A stretch of DNA of 64,000 nucleotides from Bin87 sp965208015 (GCA_965208015.1 OZ242308.1:1443069-1507068), one strand, 5' to 3'. Numbered from the stretch's first letter, positions 33,728 to 43,222 are shown. Numbers and translations are program-made. Notes: generated by a model not told the origin, from the sequence alone.

Positions 33728-36700
33728 ATGGGGGCAATTTTGACGTTCCTGACCGAACTTGCCCTGAGCCGCAAGTCCGTGACCATCATGGTGTTGGTCC
33801 TGCTGCTGGCTGCCGGCATCTACTCCCACAACCAGCTGCAACAGGAGCTGTTCCCGGACATCAGCTTCGGCACCATTTTCGTCTATTCGGGCTACCAGCA
33901 GAGCGACCCGGCCACCATCGCCAAGGAAGTCAGCACCCCCATCGAGGATGCCATCCTCGGCATGCCGGACCTGGAGCAGGTCACGTCCATTTCCACCTCC
34001 GGGCTGTCGGTGGTCACGGCCAACTTCACCCCCGGCGCCGACATGCCAAGCGCGGAGGAAAAAATCCGCAGCGAGGTCAGCGGCCTGAACTTGCCCGAAG
34101 CCGACTGGGGCCAGAAGGTCATCCGACTCACCTCAGACATTTTCCCGGTGATGCTGCTCAGCGTCACCGGCCAGCGCGACGCCGCCTCCCTCAAGCGCAT
34201 CGTGGACAAGCAGATTTTGCCACCCCTGGAGGCCGTGGAGGGCGTCTATGACGTTCAGGTGCAAGGCGGCATCAGCGAGCGCGTCTCCGTCATCGTTGAC
34301 CCGGTCCTGCTGGATGAATACGACCTGACCATCCAGCACGTCGCCGACGCCGTGGGCGGCAACTCCATCGACCTCAGCGCTGGCTCCATCGCCCGGAACG
34401 AGCGATCCATCATCCTGCGAACCTACCACGGCTACGACAGCCTGGACGCCATCCGCGATGTCCCCATCGGTTTCGCTCGCAACAGTTCGCCGCCGGATGG
34501 CAGCGCGAACCCTATTCTGGTCTCTGATGTCGCTGAAGTAGTTATTGACACTCCCGAAGCCGACACCATCACGCGCACCAACGGCCAACCCAGCGTGTCG
34601 CTGAACGTGCTGCGTCTGCCCGAGGCCAACACCATCGCCATGACCAGGGAACTGCTGGCGGTTATCGACTCTCTGGAACTGCCGCCGGACGTCCAGCTGC
34701 GGGCGCTGACCAACGACGGCCCCGAGCTGGAAGCGCAGCTGAGCAGCGTAACGAGGCAAGGCGCGCAGGGCTTTGCCATTGCGTTGCTGGCCATCTTCCT
34801 CTTCCTGCTCCAAATCCGCCCCACCGTCATTCGCGGCGTCCTCAACACCCTGCGCCCCACCGTCATCATCGGCCTTTCCATCCCCCTCAGCGTGATGATT
34901 ACCATGGTGGTGATGGCCTCTTTTTACTGGACGTTGAACTTCATGAGCCTGTCCGGCCTGGCCATTGCCGTCGGCCGCATCGTTGACGACAGCATTGTGG
35001 TGCTGGAAAACACCTATCGACATGTTCAGGCCGGCGATCCCCGGGCATCGGCCGCCATTCGCGGAGCCCGTGAAGTCGGTCCCGCCATCGTTTCCTCGAC
35101 CCTCACCACCGTTGCCGTATTCCTGCCGCTGGCCTTGATCCCCGGCGAAGTGGGGCAGTTCTTCCTGCCGTTCGCCCAAACCGTCTGCGTCTCCCTGGTC
35201 GCTTCCACTCTTGTCGCGCTCACCGCCGTTCCGGCGTTGGGCTCCGTTCTGCTGCGTCAGGGCGACATGGCCTCTGAGGATGGCGGTCCCGCCAACCGGG
35301 ATACCTGGCTGCAGCGGATGTACACGCCCTTGCTGCGCTGGGCGCTGCGCCATCGCTTTGTCACCGTTGCGTCCTGCACGGCAGTGGTGGTGGCCAGCCT
35401 TTCCCTCATCATCGTGTTGCCCATCACACTGTTCTCTGCGGAGGCGGTTGATCGGGCGCGCATTGACGTCACCATGCCGGAGAGCACCAGCGCCGGCGCG
35501 ATGTATCGTGAAGTGCTCGAGATTGAGCAAGTCCTGCAATCATACGTTGACGCCGGCTACATCACTTCCTATCAGGTCACCATGGGCGCGCTCAGCGAGG
35601 ATTTTGGCCCCGGCACCGGCCAGAGCGGCTATGACGTGGCCGGCTTCATCATCCCGGTTTCCGTCAGCGGCGCCCCCAGAGATTTAATCGCCCGGATGCG
35701 AGAGGCGCTGCCGGGCAAGGAAAACGTGGACATCCAGATTTTCGCCGAAGAGGGCGGGCCGCCCGAAGCCGGTCTCGAAGTTACGATCACCGGCTCCCAC
35801 TATCCCGATCTCCAGGCCGCCGCCCGAAGTATCCTCTCCCGCATTGAACCCGTGTCCGGCGTCGTGAACCTCAATACCAACGTCAGCGATACCGCCGAGG
35901 AGCTGACCTTCGCCGTTGACCTCAACGAGGCCGGGCGCTACGGCCTGGACTCCCGTTCGGTGGCTGCCCAGGTGCGCACCTGGGTCCACGGCGCCCAGGT
36001 GGCTGACGTCAACCTGGTGGGCGAAAGCTACGACGTGGTGGTCCGGGGTCGTCCCGACGCCGTGGACGAAATCGCCGAGCTGCAGCAACTGGCTATTGGC
36101 AGCCCGCTGGGCGGCAGCGCGCGACTGGGCGCCGTCAGCGAGGTCAAGTCCACCTTGGGCCCCTCGGTCATCACCCACTACGACGGCGTCCGTTCCATCA
36201 CGATCACCGGCGAATTCGAGGGCCGCGACACCGAGGCCATCAGCTCCCAAGTTGAACGCATCATCGGGGAAATGGAATTTCCCTCGGGCGTGACGATACG
36301 GCAGGGCGGTTTCGCCAGCGACATCGAGGAACAGTTCAGCAACGTCTATCTGGCCATGGCCATCGGCGTAGCCCTGGTGTATCTGGTGATGGTGGCCACC
36401 ATGGGCTCCCTCCGCGATCCATTCATCGTCGTCCTCAGTATGCCCTTGGCCGTCGTTGGAGCGCTGCTGGCGCTCTATATCACCGGTCGCGCGCTCAGCC
36501 TGCCGGCCCTGATGGGTTTCCTGTTCCTCATCGGGATCGTGGTGACCAACGCCATTGTGCTGCTCACCTTCGTCAACCAGGTGCGGGCGCAGGGCCAGGG
36601 AGCGCTGGAGGCCGTTATCGAGGCTGGTCGCACGCGGCTGCGCCCCATCCTGATGACCGCCTTCACCACCATACTGGCCATTTTACCCCTGGCGTTCAGC

Positions 36701-36901
36701 GACGTCGGCGTCGACGACATCGTCGGCGCCGAACTGGCCACCGTGGTCATCGGTGGGCTGATCAGCTCCACCTTCCTCACGCTGGTCGCCGTGCCTGTCA
36801 CCTACATGCTGCTCCACGAGTCGCTGCCGAACTTGTTCCGGCGAGCCTTCCGTTTGATTGCCCGCCGGCCGACACCCGAAGCAAATCCGGTTGCTGACTG
36901 A
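33728..36901 (+). CDS. RND-family efflux transporter, inner-membrane permease (AcrB/HAE1-like)
   Basis: 1,057 residues, normal length. N-terminal helix 'SVTIMVLVLLLAAGIYSHNQL' then 'QELFPDISFGTIFVYSGYQQSDPATIAKEVSTPIEDAILGMPDLEQVTSIS', the porter domain of ACR_tran proteins. Helix 4 has the proton-relay pair Asp420-Asp421 in 'GRIVDDSIVVLENTYRH'. The second half repeats the fold ('YLVMVATMGSLRDPFIVVLSMPLAVVGALLALYITG', 'GIVVTNAIVLLTFVNQVR', 'TRLRPILMTAFTTILAILPLAF'). Proton-driven export of drugs or metabolites. Start ATG with weak ribosome site. Followed after 31 bp by the adaptor, no outer-membrane channel gene nearby. Confidence 0.95.
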   Translation: MGAILTFLTELALSRKSVTIMVLVLLLAAGIYSHNQLQQELFPDISFGTIFVYSGYQQSDPATIAKEVSTPIEDAILGMPDLEQVTSISTSGLSVVTANFTPGADMPSAEEKIRSEVSGLNLPEADWGQKVIRLTSDIFPVMLLSVTGQRDAASLKRIVDKQILPPLEAVEGVYDVQVQGGISERVSVIVDPVLLDEYDLTIQHVADAVGGNSIDLSAGSIARNERSIILRTYHGYDSLDAIRDVPIGFARNSSPPDGSANPILVSDVAEVVIDTPEADTITRTNGQPSVSLNVLRLPEANTIAMTRELLAVIDSLELPPDVQLRALTNDGPELEAQLSSVTRQGAQGFAIALLAIFLFLLQIRPTVIRGVLNTLRPTVIIGLSIPLSVMITMVVMASFYWTLNFMSLSGLAIAVGRIVDDSIVVLENTYRHVQAGDPRASAAIRGAREVGPAIVSSTLTTVAVFLPLALIPGEVGQFFLPFAQTVCVSLVASTLVALTAVPALGSVLLRQGDMASEDGGPANRDTWLQRMYTPLLRWALRHRFVTVASCTAVVVASLSLIIVLPITLFSAEAVDRARIDVTMPESTSAGAMYREVLEIEQVLQSYVDAGYITSYQVTMGALSEDFGPGTGQSGYDVAGFIIPVSVSGAPRDLIARMREALPGKENVDIQIFAEEGGPPEAGLEVTITGSHYPDLQAAARSILSRIEPVSGVVNLNTNVSDTAEELTFAVDLNEAGRYGLDSRSVAAQVRTWVHGAQVADVNLVGESYDVVVRGRPDAVDEIAELQQLAIGSPLGGSARLGAVSEVKSTLGPSVITHYDGVRSITITGEFEGRDTEAISSQVERIIGEMEFPSGVTIRQGGFASDIEEQFSNVYLAMAIGVALVYLVMVATMGSLRDPFIVVLSMPLAVVGALLALYITGRALSLPALMGFLFLIGIVVTNAIVLLTFVNQVRAQGQGALEAVIEAGRTRLRPILMTAFTTILAILPLAFSDVGVDDIVGAELATVVIGGLISSTFLTLVAVPVTYMLLHESLPNLFRRAFRLIARRPTPEANPVAD

Positions 36902-36932
36902 CGTCCCCCTGCAACGCACCGAGGCTGTCCAA

Positions 36933-38897
36933 TTGAACTCTGCACTGTTTCGCCCATCTTTTTTGTCTCGTCTGCGTCTCCTGCGGTCTCTATCCCTGAC
37001 GATGTTGCCGATCGCGCTGACGCTCGTCGCCGCCGGGTGCGGAGGTGCATCCGACGTTGCCAGCACTGACGTGGCGACCACTGCCGATGCAGACCCAGCG
37101 ACCGCCGTCGCCAGCGATTTCCGCGTGCGCAGCGAGCTTATATTCACCACCCGAGCCGCCCTGGCCTTTGAAGTGCCGGGCAAAGTCGGTTCGGTCAACG
37201 TCGGGGTGGGTGACCTCGTATCCGCTGGCGACGTCCTGGCCACCATCGATTCCAAAACCATCACCAACCTGCGGTACGCCGAGGCTCAGGCCAGGTTCAA
37301 GATTGAACAGGCCCAGGATGAGCTGGATCGAGCGCTGGGGCTGGAATCAGAGGACCCACTGGTGCGCGCACAGGCCGAGAACGCCCTGGCTCAGGCCGAA
37401 AGCGCCCTTGCCCAAGCGGAAGTCAGTCTGGATAAGGCCCAGGAACGACTGGATGATTTTCAGCTTCAGTACGATGTGAGCCTGGGCGATGCCCGCGGAG
37501 CGGTTGCCGACGCCACAGCCGGCCACAACCGTGCCCAGAAATCCCTGTCCGACTTTGCCGATGAGCACAGCGAACGTTTCGCCCAGGCCCTGGAGGCGCG
37601 CGAACGAGGCAGGGTAGACTTGGACACCGCCGAGGAAGCCAGGGATGATTTTCTCCCCAATTACGATGAGGCTCTCACCAGGCTCCGAAACGACATCTCC
37701 ACCACGGAGCAAGACCTTGACCAGGCTCGGAAGTCCTTACACGACTTCGATGACGATCATGCTGACCGGCTGAACAACGCTCGGAGGATGCTGGCTGAGG
37801 CTGAAACTGACTTGGACCAGGCGGAACAAGACTTCGAGGCTTTTCATTTGCGGGCTATTGAAGGGAGTTTCACGTCTCTCGGCGAAGGCCAAAACTTTGA
37901 CGTGATACAGTTCGAGGCCTTGCAGAGCGCGGTCGCTTCTGCCCAGCAGGCAATCAAAAAGTGGAGAGACGAAGTCGTCGAGCTTGAAGCCGGCCCCAAG
38001 GAATTTGACCGCGACGCTGCTGTCAACCTGGTCAGCGTCCTGGAAGACCAGCTGGCGCGTCTGAACCGGGATCTCAGCGACGAAAGCGCCGGTCCCGACC
38101 AGAACCAGCTTGCCGTGCTGCAGGCCGCGGTGAACACGGCGCGGGAACGCCTGAGCCACGCCGACCGGGACCTGGCCGAAGTGGAGGAAGGCGTTGACCA
38201 ACTGGAGCTCGCCCGTCTGCGGGCCATAGTGGAAAGCAGCCGTCTCGCTCTGGGCTCCGCGCAGAACCGGCTGGCCCGCCTGGAGGAAGGCCCCGACCAA
38301 ACCGAGCTGGACGCGCTGACCCAGGCGGTGGCCACTGCCGGGCAAGGCGTCATTGCCGCCCGTGAATCTCGGGACGACCTGGCCGCCGGCCCGGATCCCG
38401 CGGTTGTGGCTTTGGCACACGCCAACCTGGACAACGCCGGGGTTGATCTTGATGAAATCCTGGAAGACCTGGAGCTGGTCCAACTGAGCGCTCCTTTCGA
38501 TGGCATGGTTCGCTGGGTGACCATCTCGCCCAAAGACGTCATCACCGTGGACGCCCGGGTCATTGAGCTGGTGGATCCCGGCGCCGTCTCGGTACTTGGC
38601 CTGGTTGAAACCAACTACATTGAACAAATCAGTGTCGGCACGCCCGCGTCCGTTACCTTGGGCGCGGTGCCCGGCGTGACCTTGGAGGCTCAAGCGCTCG
38701 AACTGAGTGGAGAGCCCCGCACCGAGCGGGGCGTCATCAGCTATCCGGTGCTATTTCGCGTCACCGTGCCCGTCGACGTCGCAATTCCGCCCAACCCCGG
38801 CCTGGTTACCACCACCATCCTGGCTGGCGGCAGCGACCAAACCGGCAATGACGGCCGATCCGCACCCCGGGCCCCGGGGAAGCCAGGAGACAACTGA
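36933..38897 (+). CDS. RND/HlyD-type periplasmic adaptor lipoprotein with very long coiled coil
   Basis: 654 residues from a TTG at 36933 with GAGG 8 nt upstream; an earlier frame extension overlaps the permease. Signal segment 'LTMLPIALTLVAAGC' with lipobox Cys. Then the biotinyl-lipoyl-like half motif 'ALAFEVPGKVGSVNVGVGDLVSAGDVLATID', a very long helical hairpin (about residues 90-500, rich in A, E, Q, D, L with repeats such as 'LAQAESALAQAEVSLDKAQERLDDF'), then 'VQLSAPFDGMVRWVTISPKDVITVDARVIELVDP' closing the lipoyl domain and a beta-barrel. Typical adaptors are 350-400 residues, so the coil is about 250 residues longer. Works with the permease at 33728. Confidence 0.9.
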   Translation: MNSALFRPSFLSRLRLLRSLSLTMLPIALTLVAAGCGGASDVASTDVATTADADPATAVASDFRVRSELIFTTRAALAFEVPGKVGSVNVGVGDLVSAGDVLATIDSKTITNLRYAEAQARFKIEQAQDELDRALGLESEDPLVRAQAENALAQAESALAQAEVSLDKAQERLDDFQLQYDVSLGDARGAVADATAGHNRAQKSLSDFADEHSERFAQALEARERGRVDLDTAEEARDDFLPNYDEALTRLRNDISTTEQDLDQARKSLHDFDDDHADRLNNARRMLAEAETDLDQAEQDFEAFHLRAIEGSFTSLGEGQNFDVIQFEALQSAVASAQQAIKKWRDEVVELEAGPKEFDRDAAVNLVSVLEDQLARLNRDLSDESAGPDQNQLAVLQAAVNTARERLSHADRDLAEVEEGVDQLELARLRAIVESSRLALGSAQNRLARLEEGPDQTELDALTQAVATAGQGVIAARESRDDLAAGPDPAVVALAHANLDNAGVDLDEILEDLELVQLSAPFDGMVRWVTISPKDVITVDARVIELVDPGAVSVLGLVETNYIEQISVGTPASVTLGAVPGVTLEAQALELSGEPRTERGVISYPVLFRVTVPVDVAIPPNPGLVTTTILAGGSDQTGNDGRSAPRAPGKPGDN

Positions 38898-38959
38898 GGA
38901 TATGTCGCTATTTGAGATCCGTCCTGGCCACAGCCGAAAACGACTGGACTCACGAAGCA

Positions 38960-39009
38960 ATTGACGAAGGAGGTGACAGCCGGAGGAAAACTGGGCGTCC
39001 AGAAACGGG
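38960..39009 (+). repeat. 49-bp direct repeat, right copy
   Basis: Partner of 33468-33516, same orientation, about 80% alike by eye. Starts ATTGACGAAGG and ends AGAAACGGG. Confidence 0.7.
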
Positions 39010-39021
39010 CGAATTCACAAA

Positions 39022-39051
39022 TGCGCCGCTTGAAATGCGCAAAGCCCAGCT
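39022..39051 (+). repeat. 30-bp inverted repeat, left copy
   Basis: Starts TGCGCCGCTTGAAATGCGCA and ends AAGCCCAGCT. Exact reverse complement at 44192-44221. The last 19 bases recur with one difference at 45676-45694. The pair encloses the second DUF1800-DUF1501-NHL operon. Confidence 0.8.
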
Positions 39052-39369
39052 CAGTGGAAGATATCGGTGGCGGGCTAAGGCGGTGCGACGGTCGCTGCCG
39101 TTCCGGTTCGCTAATGCTAGTTCTGATGATGCGCCGCGTTTCTTCATTGCTTGGCCGAAGTCATAGTTTCATGGGCGGAAGAGTATGGTCAGATGCGCAT
39201 TAGCGGCTGGCTCGCGATTTTCCGCTAACATTCTTTGAGGCGATGCGGGCACTTGGTTCACGTATAATTCCTTGAGCGAATCAAGATGGGCATCATTGGA
39301 GACCATGGGGGACAATGGCGGAGTTCCGTGAACGTCGATGGCAGACTTCCGTTCAAAGTCTGCCATTCC

Positions 39370-39560
39370 TAAACTAAGAACCCCTAACAGAAAGAGGTCC
39401 AGCGTCGAAAGCAGATGAGCGAACACCCCGATGGACAGAAAGGCTTCATGAATGTCGGCGCGGCGCTCGCAACGCACCCGGCGGAACTGGGGCAGCCACC
39501 CCAGAGCCTGCCCCGTACTTGATACGGGGGCCTTGCGGTCGTCAAGGCGCTTACGTCCCG
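39370..39560 (-). pseudogene. IS5-like transposase C-terminal remnant
   Basis: The minus strand reads 'FRRVRCERRADIHEAFLSIGVFAHLLSTLDL', the well-known end of IS5-group transposases ('RYERRADIHEAFL'). Just upstream in the same frame the peptide 'PVSSTGQAL' marks an inserted palindromic repeat (39507-39530). No intact catalytic part remains. Confidence 0.65.
39507..39530. repeat. 'CCCCGTACTTGATACGGGG' palindrome inside a transposase remnant
   Basis: CCTGCCCCGTACTTGATACG plus GGGG. The same sequence sits in another transposase at 44561-44583. Confidence 0.85.
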
Positions 39561-39599
39561 GATTGCGGAACCGCCGGGGTTTGGGAACCGGGCAGCCGC

Positions 39600-40598
39600 C
39601 TACAAGTTTATTGAGGGTTCCTCGTAATCCTTTAGCTTGTTGTAGATTTGAAGCCGGTGATGGTAGGACTCCAAAACTATGATCCGGTCGTCTGCGTCAA
39701 CGTTGACAGCCACTGGCCGCCGGAACCGCCATTCAGGCTCCAGATCTGTCCGCCGCCTGGCTTTGATGATATCCGGATTGGCATCGATGTAGGTCTGGGC
39801 CCATGGCGAAGGCTCTCGGGCATCACCGACCAGCGCCGTAATATATTGGCCGTCGGCGGCGTAGATCTGGACTCGGTGGTTCCCCCAGTCAGTTACGTAT
39901 ACATCTCCATCTGAGTCCACAGCTACGCCGGATGGCCCTTTGAGCGAACCCACCCCGGCGCCGGGGCCTTCGAACTTAACGAGCAACTCTCCAGTAGGGG
40001 CGAATTTTTGCACCCGGTTATTTCCCCAATCCGCGACGTAGATGTTGTCCTGACGGTCGATGCAGATGCCCCATGGCATCTCCAGGTCTCCGTCACCGCC
40101 ACCTTGCTTCCCGAATTTGGACTGAAACTCACCGATCTGGCTGAAACTCTGCACCCGGTGATTCAAGCTGTCCACTACCCAAATGGTTCCCTGGGAGTCG
40201 AAAGCAATTCCCGACGGTCCGTTCAGCTGCCCGTCTCCGCTGCCGGAGCTGCCCCAGTGATATCGATAACTGCCCTCTTCACTGTAAATCGTTACCCGGT
40301 TGAGATACTCGTCCGACAGGAACACTCGGCCGTGACGGTCCAAATCAATTGACCGGGGCCAAACGAAGCCCCCGTCTCCCTCGCCGACAGAGCCGAACTG
40401 TCCTTGAAAATCGTGGTCAAAGTTGATCTTGGTGACACGCTGACCCAATTGCTCCACACCGCGGCTCAGCACATAAATTCGACCGTTCGATCCCAGGACG
40501 AAATCCTGGGGAGACCAAAATCCCCTGCCGTCCTGACTGTACATGCCGATGCAATAGCTGTAGTCATACACCCGGCCGGCGGCGACGGTGGTCAGCAT
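39600..40598 (-). CDS. NHL-repeat beta-propeller protein (operon copy 2)
   Basis: 332 residues, ATG with GGGAGAGGGG upstream. Blades with 'GSGDGQLNGPSGIAFDSQGTIWVVDSLNHRVQSF', 'GGGDGDLEMPWGICIDRQDNIYVADWGNNRVQKF' and 'GAGVGSLKGPSGVAVDSDGDVYVTDWGNHRVQIY'. It aligns by eye with the copy at 4587-5621 along its whole length, including the N-terminal 'DYSYCIGMYSQDGRGFWSPQDF' and the C-terminal segment on 'VAVNVDADDRIIVLESYHHRLQIY'. No signal peptide. Third gene of the second DUF1800-DUF1501-NHL set; 36 bp after DUF1501. Confidence 0.9.
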   Translation of the reverse strand: MLTTVAAGRVYDYSYCIGMYSQDGRGFWSPQDFVLGSNGRIYVLSRGVEQLGQRVTKINFDHDFQGQFGSVGEGDGGFVWPRSIDLDRHGRVFLSDEYLNRVTIYSEEGSYRYHWGSSGSGDGQLNGPSGIAFDSQGTIWVVDSLNHRVQSFSQIGEFQSKFGKQGGGDGDLEMPWGICIDRQDNIYVADWGNNRVQKFAPTGELLVKFEGPGAGVGSLKGPSGVAVDSDGDVYVTDWGNHRVQIYAADGQYITALVGDAREPSPWAQTYIDANPDIIKARRRTDLEPEWRFRRPVAVNVDADDRIIVLESYHHRLQIYNKLKDYEEPSINL

Positions 40599-40634
40599 AT
40601 CCCCTCTCCCGCGAACTGTTTTGGGGTCCTGAAG

Positions 40635-41771
40635 CTACACGAAGGACATTTGCTCGAAGTGTCCACCGACGATAGGCACCGGGTCGAGTCCCAGCCACTT
40701 TTCCGCCAAAGTGGAGTAGAAGCCGCGGAAATCATAGTTGGGCTCCAGGTCTCCCTGAGTGAGATCCCCCGGTTTCAGCGAGGGATAGGTCCCGTACATT
40801 CCACCGTTCACCCGGTCGCCAATGGCGAACGCCACCCCAGCCGCTCCGTGGTCGGTACCAGTGCCATTATCGCGGACGCGGCGCCCGAACTCGCTGAACA
40901 GCATGATGACCACCTCTTCTGCGGCGTCGTGCTCACGCAGGTCGTCGAAAAAGTCGCGTATGGCAACGGAAATTTCCGTCCAAAGTTTTTCGTGTGGTCC
41001 CAACTGGTCATAGTGGGTGTCGAAGGGCCCGTGGGAGGTGTAAAAGACCTGGGTGCCCAGGCCGGCCAGATGCACCTGGGCCACGTCTCTGAAGCGCCTC
41101 GCGATGGCATTATTGGCGTACTCTACGTTTGAAGAGTAGGTTTCGGGAGCAACCCGGATGATGTCGGCTCCTCGCAACGCATCCAGCCCTGCCTGTCCCA
41201 GATATTCCATGGTCGGTCCGGTGCCGATGGTGGGAGAGTACATGCGGGCAAAGGTCTCCAGCAACTGGATCCGTTCTTGCTCGGAGGCGATTCCCGGATT
41301 GGATGAGAGTACACCGTATGAAGGAAGGTGGTTGACAGAAGTAACCGGAACCCCCTTCATGGCCAGCGCCCGAGGCAGGCCCTGGCCCAAGTTAACTCCC
41401 TTCAGCACGTTCTCGCCGTCAGGGTCCAAGTCCCGGACGACCTTGGCGAGCCAGCCGTCAATCCCGATGGAATCCGGCTCGCAGGTATGCCAGATGTCCA
41501 TGGCACGAAAGTGCGAACGGGGTGAATTTTCAAATCCGATCCCGTGAATGATTGCCATGTTGCCTTGGTCGTAGATTTCTTTCAACGGCTCCATACCGCC
41601 CCGGAATGCCAGTTGGTCATTTATGGGCAGTAGTTGGTCTTCAGGGATATGGACTTTGGGCCGGTTATCCCAATACAGGGGATTGCTATAAGGAACGATG
41701 GTATTGAGATAGTCGTTGGCCCCAGTTAGCTCCAGCACGACTAGAACGGGGTCTTTATGTGTTGATGCCAT
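40635..41771 (-). CDS. DUF1501 domain-containing protein (operon copy 2)
   Basis: 378 residues. 'KDPVLVVLELTGANDYLNTIVPYSNPLYWDNRP', 'SPRSHFRAMDIWHTCEPDS', 'FSEFGRRVRDNGTGTDHGAAGVAFAIGDRVNGG' and 'YDFRGFYSTLAEKWLGLDPVPIVGGHFEQM' match copy 1 (5641-6774) with few gaps. Like copy 1 it begins at the core strand without a Tat or Sec signal. ATG behind GGAGGATATAAC. Between DUF1800 (35 bp) and NHL (36 bp), so one operon. Function not established. Confidence 0.92.
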   Translation of the reverse strand: MASTHKDPVLVVLELTGANDYLNTIVPYSNPLYWDNRPKVHIPEDQLLPINDQLAFRGGMEPLKEIYDQGNMAIIHGIGFENSPRSHFRAMDIWHTCEPDSIGIDGWLAKVVRDLDPDGENVLKGVNLGQGLPRALAMKGVPVTSVNHLPSYGVLSSNPGIASEQERIQLLETFARMYSPTIGTGPTMEYLGQAGLDALRGADIIRVAPETYSSNVEYANNAIARRFRDVAQVHLAGLGTQVFYTSHGPFDTHYDQLGPHEKLWTEISVAIRDFFDDLREHDAAEEVVIMLFSEFGRRVRDNGTGTDHGAAGVAFAIGDRVNGGMYGTYPSLKPGDLTQGDLEPNYDFRGFYSTLAEKWLGLDPVPIVGGHFEQMSFV

Positions 41772-41806
41772 TGTTATATCCTCCTACATCAGTTGTATGG
41801 GCTTGC

Positions 41807-43222
41807 CTAGGCAAACTGATATTCTCGCGAGGCGGCAATCAAGGTCAAGATCTTGCTCACGTTGCGCATTGTAGCCCTGAATTCTTCGTGGGTGCTCCAG
41901 GCTAGATCGCCGCATTTTTCGGCATGAGCAATCAATTCAGAGTGGGTCGCCCTACTGACTTCCAACGGTCCCATCGCATCGAGACAAGCTTCCACTATCG
42001 CCTGGGGGGAATAATCCCCATGCACGTGCACATTCACCAACACCCGTTTGACGATAGCCTGCACGCCGGGTAGTGAGATGTCTCCAAATATCCTCGCGGC
42101 AAAGTTCACCCGGCGCATCAAAACGCCGGGGTCGATCCATTCTGATCCCGTGTGCCAACCCTCCACGCTGGGAGGATTGAGCAGCGCCTGTCCCTGCCAA
42201 CCGCACTCCAACGCCAGATTGTTCAATCCTGGCTTGAAGCCTTTATAGTTGCCCGCCATACGCACAGTGCCAACGATCAATTCAGCCGGGCTCTTCACCC
42301 GGGCGAAGCGGGCATTCTTGAAGAACTCTGAGTTGAACAACGCTCGTAAAATAGACCGGATGTCGCCATGGGATTCATTGTAGGCATCCGCCAGCAACTC
42401 GATGGCTTCAGGGTCAACCGGTGGTGTAATGTTCCAACTGGCGACATGGGGCTCGTCGGCGACGAAGAATCTGTAGAGGTGACGGGCCAGGAACCGGGCC
42501 GTAGCCGATTGATCCGCAATAATGTCCACGATGTCTTCGCCATTGAAGTTCCCGGTATGCCCCAGGAAGGTCTTATCCCGATCGTCGTGGTCCTCAGGTT
42601 TGTAGTCGAATAGCCAGTGGAAACGACCGTAAGGATTACGGGGAATCTTTGGGGCAATCGTCCATCCGGTAAAGGCCCTGGCTGCTTCCCTGATATCATC
42701 CTCTGAGTAGTTTCCGACTCCGAGGGAGAAAAGCTCCAACAGCTCCCGCCCCCAGTTTTCATTTATGGCGCCGTCACGATTTCCTTGGTTGTCCAACCAG
42801 AAGATCATGGCTGGCGACTTTGCAACCTCTACCAGGAGGTCGCGGTAAGTACCCAATCCGTGTTCACGGAAGATGGCAATCTGGCGAATCAGCTCCAGTG
42901 GGTTGTCCACCTTGGAGTTGCTGGTGGCGAACAACTGATGCCAGAAGAGGGCCATCTTCTCTTCCAGAGGACGTTGGGTGTTGATCATCCGGAACACCCA
43001 ATTGGCCTGATTTATTGGCAGCGCCCCGGCCCCCTCATAACCCGGGAAGAACCGGTACAGCAGTTCGTCGTCTATGGCCGGCTGCCGCTCTGGATGCAGA
43101 AGCTCCTCGACCACGGCTTCGTAGCCTTTGGAGACCCGCTCCTCCAGTTCCTCACGGGTATCACCGAAGCCTGCCCGTCTCATTAAATGGGCCATCAATC
43201 GAATGTCTTCTTGGTGTGGCAT
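41807..43222 (-). CDS. DUF1800 domain-containing protein (operon copy 2)
   Basis: 471 residues from the ATG at 43222 (GGAGAGGTGGCA upstream). 'DIRLMAHLMRRAGFGDTREELEERVSKGYEAVVEELLHPERQPAIDDELL', 'NENWGRELLELFSLGVGNYSEDDIREAARAFTGWT', 'FLGHTGNFNGEDIVDIIADQ', 'NPPSVEGWHTGSEWIDPGVLMRRVNF' align with copy 1 (6793-8199). Differences are spread evenly, so the duplication is not recent. First gene of the second operon. Upstream DNA is transposase remnant, so its promoter may lie within about 330 bp of disturbed sequence. Confidence 0.92.
   Translation of the reverse strand: MPHQEDIRLMAHLMRRAGFGDTREELEERVSKGYEAVVEELLHPERQPAIDDELLYRFFPGYEGAGALPINQANWVFRMINTQRPLEEKMALFWHQLFATSNSKVDNPLELIRQIAIFREHGLGTYRDLLVEVAKSPAMIFWLDNQGNRDGAINENWGRELLELFSLGVGNYSEDDIREAARAFTGWTIAPKIPRNPYGRFHWLFDYKPEDHDDRDKTFLGHTGNFNGEDIVDIIADQSATARFLARHLYRFFVADEPHVASWNITPPVDPEAIELLADAYNESHGDIRSILRALFNSEFFKNARFARVKSPAELIVGTVRMAGNYKGFKPGLNNLALECGWQGQALLNPPSVEGWHTGSEWIDPGVLMRRVNFAARIFGDISLPGVQAIVKRVLVNVHVHGDYSPQAIVEACLDAMGPLEVSRATHSELIAHAEKCGDLAWSTHEEFRATMRNVSKILTLIAASREYQFA

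Larger units (their letters stand above)
38898..39369. other. Intergenic remnant region with repeats
   Basis: No gene is supported. It holds the right copy of the 49-bp repeat (38960-39009) and one copy of a 30-bp inverted repeat (39022-39051). Confidence 0.55.

Noticed and set aside
34133..35539. Minus-strand open frame of 468 codons within the RND gene
   Set aside because: Antisense shadow; the plus-strand RND permease is unmistakable.
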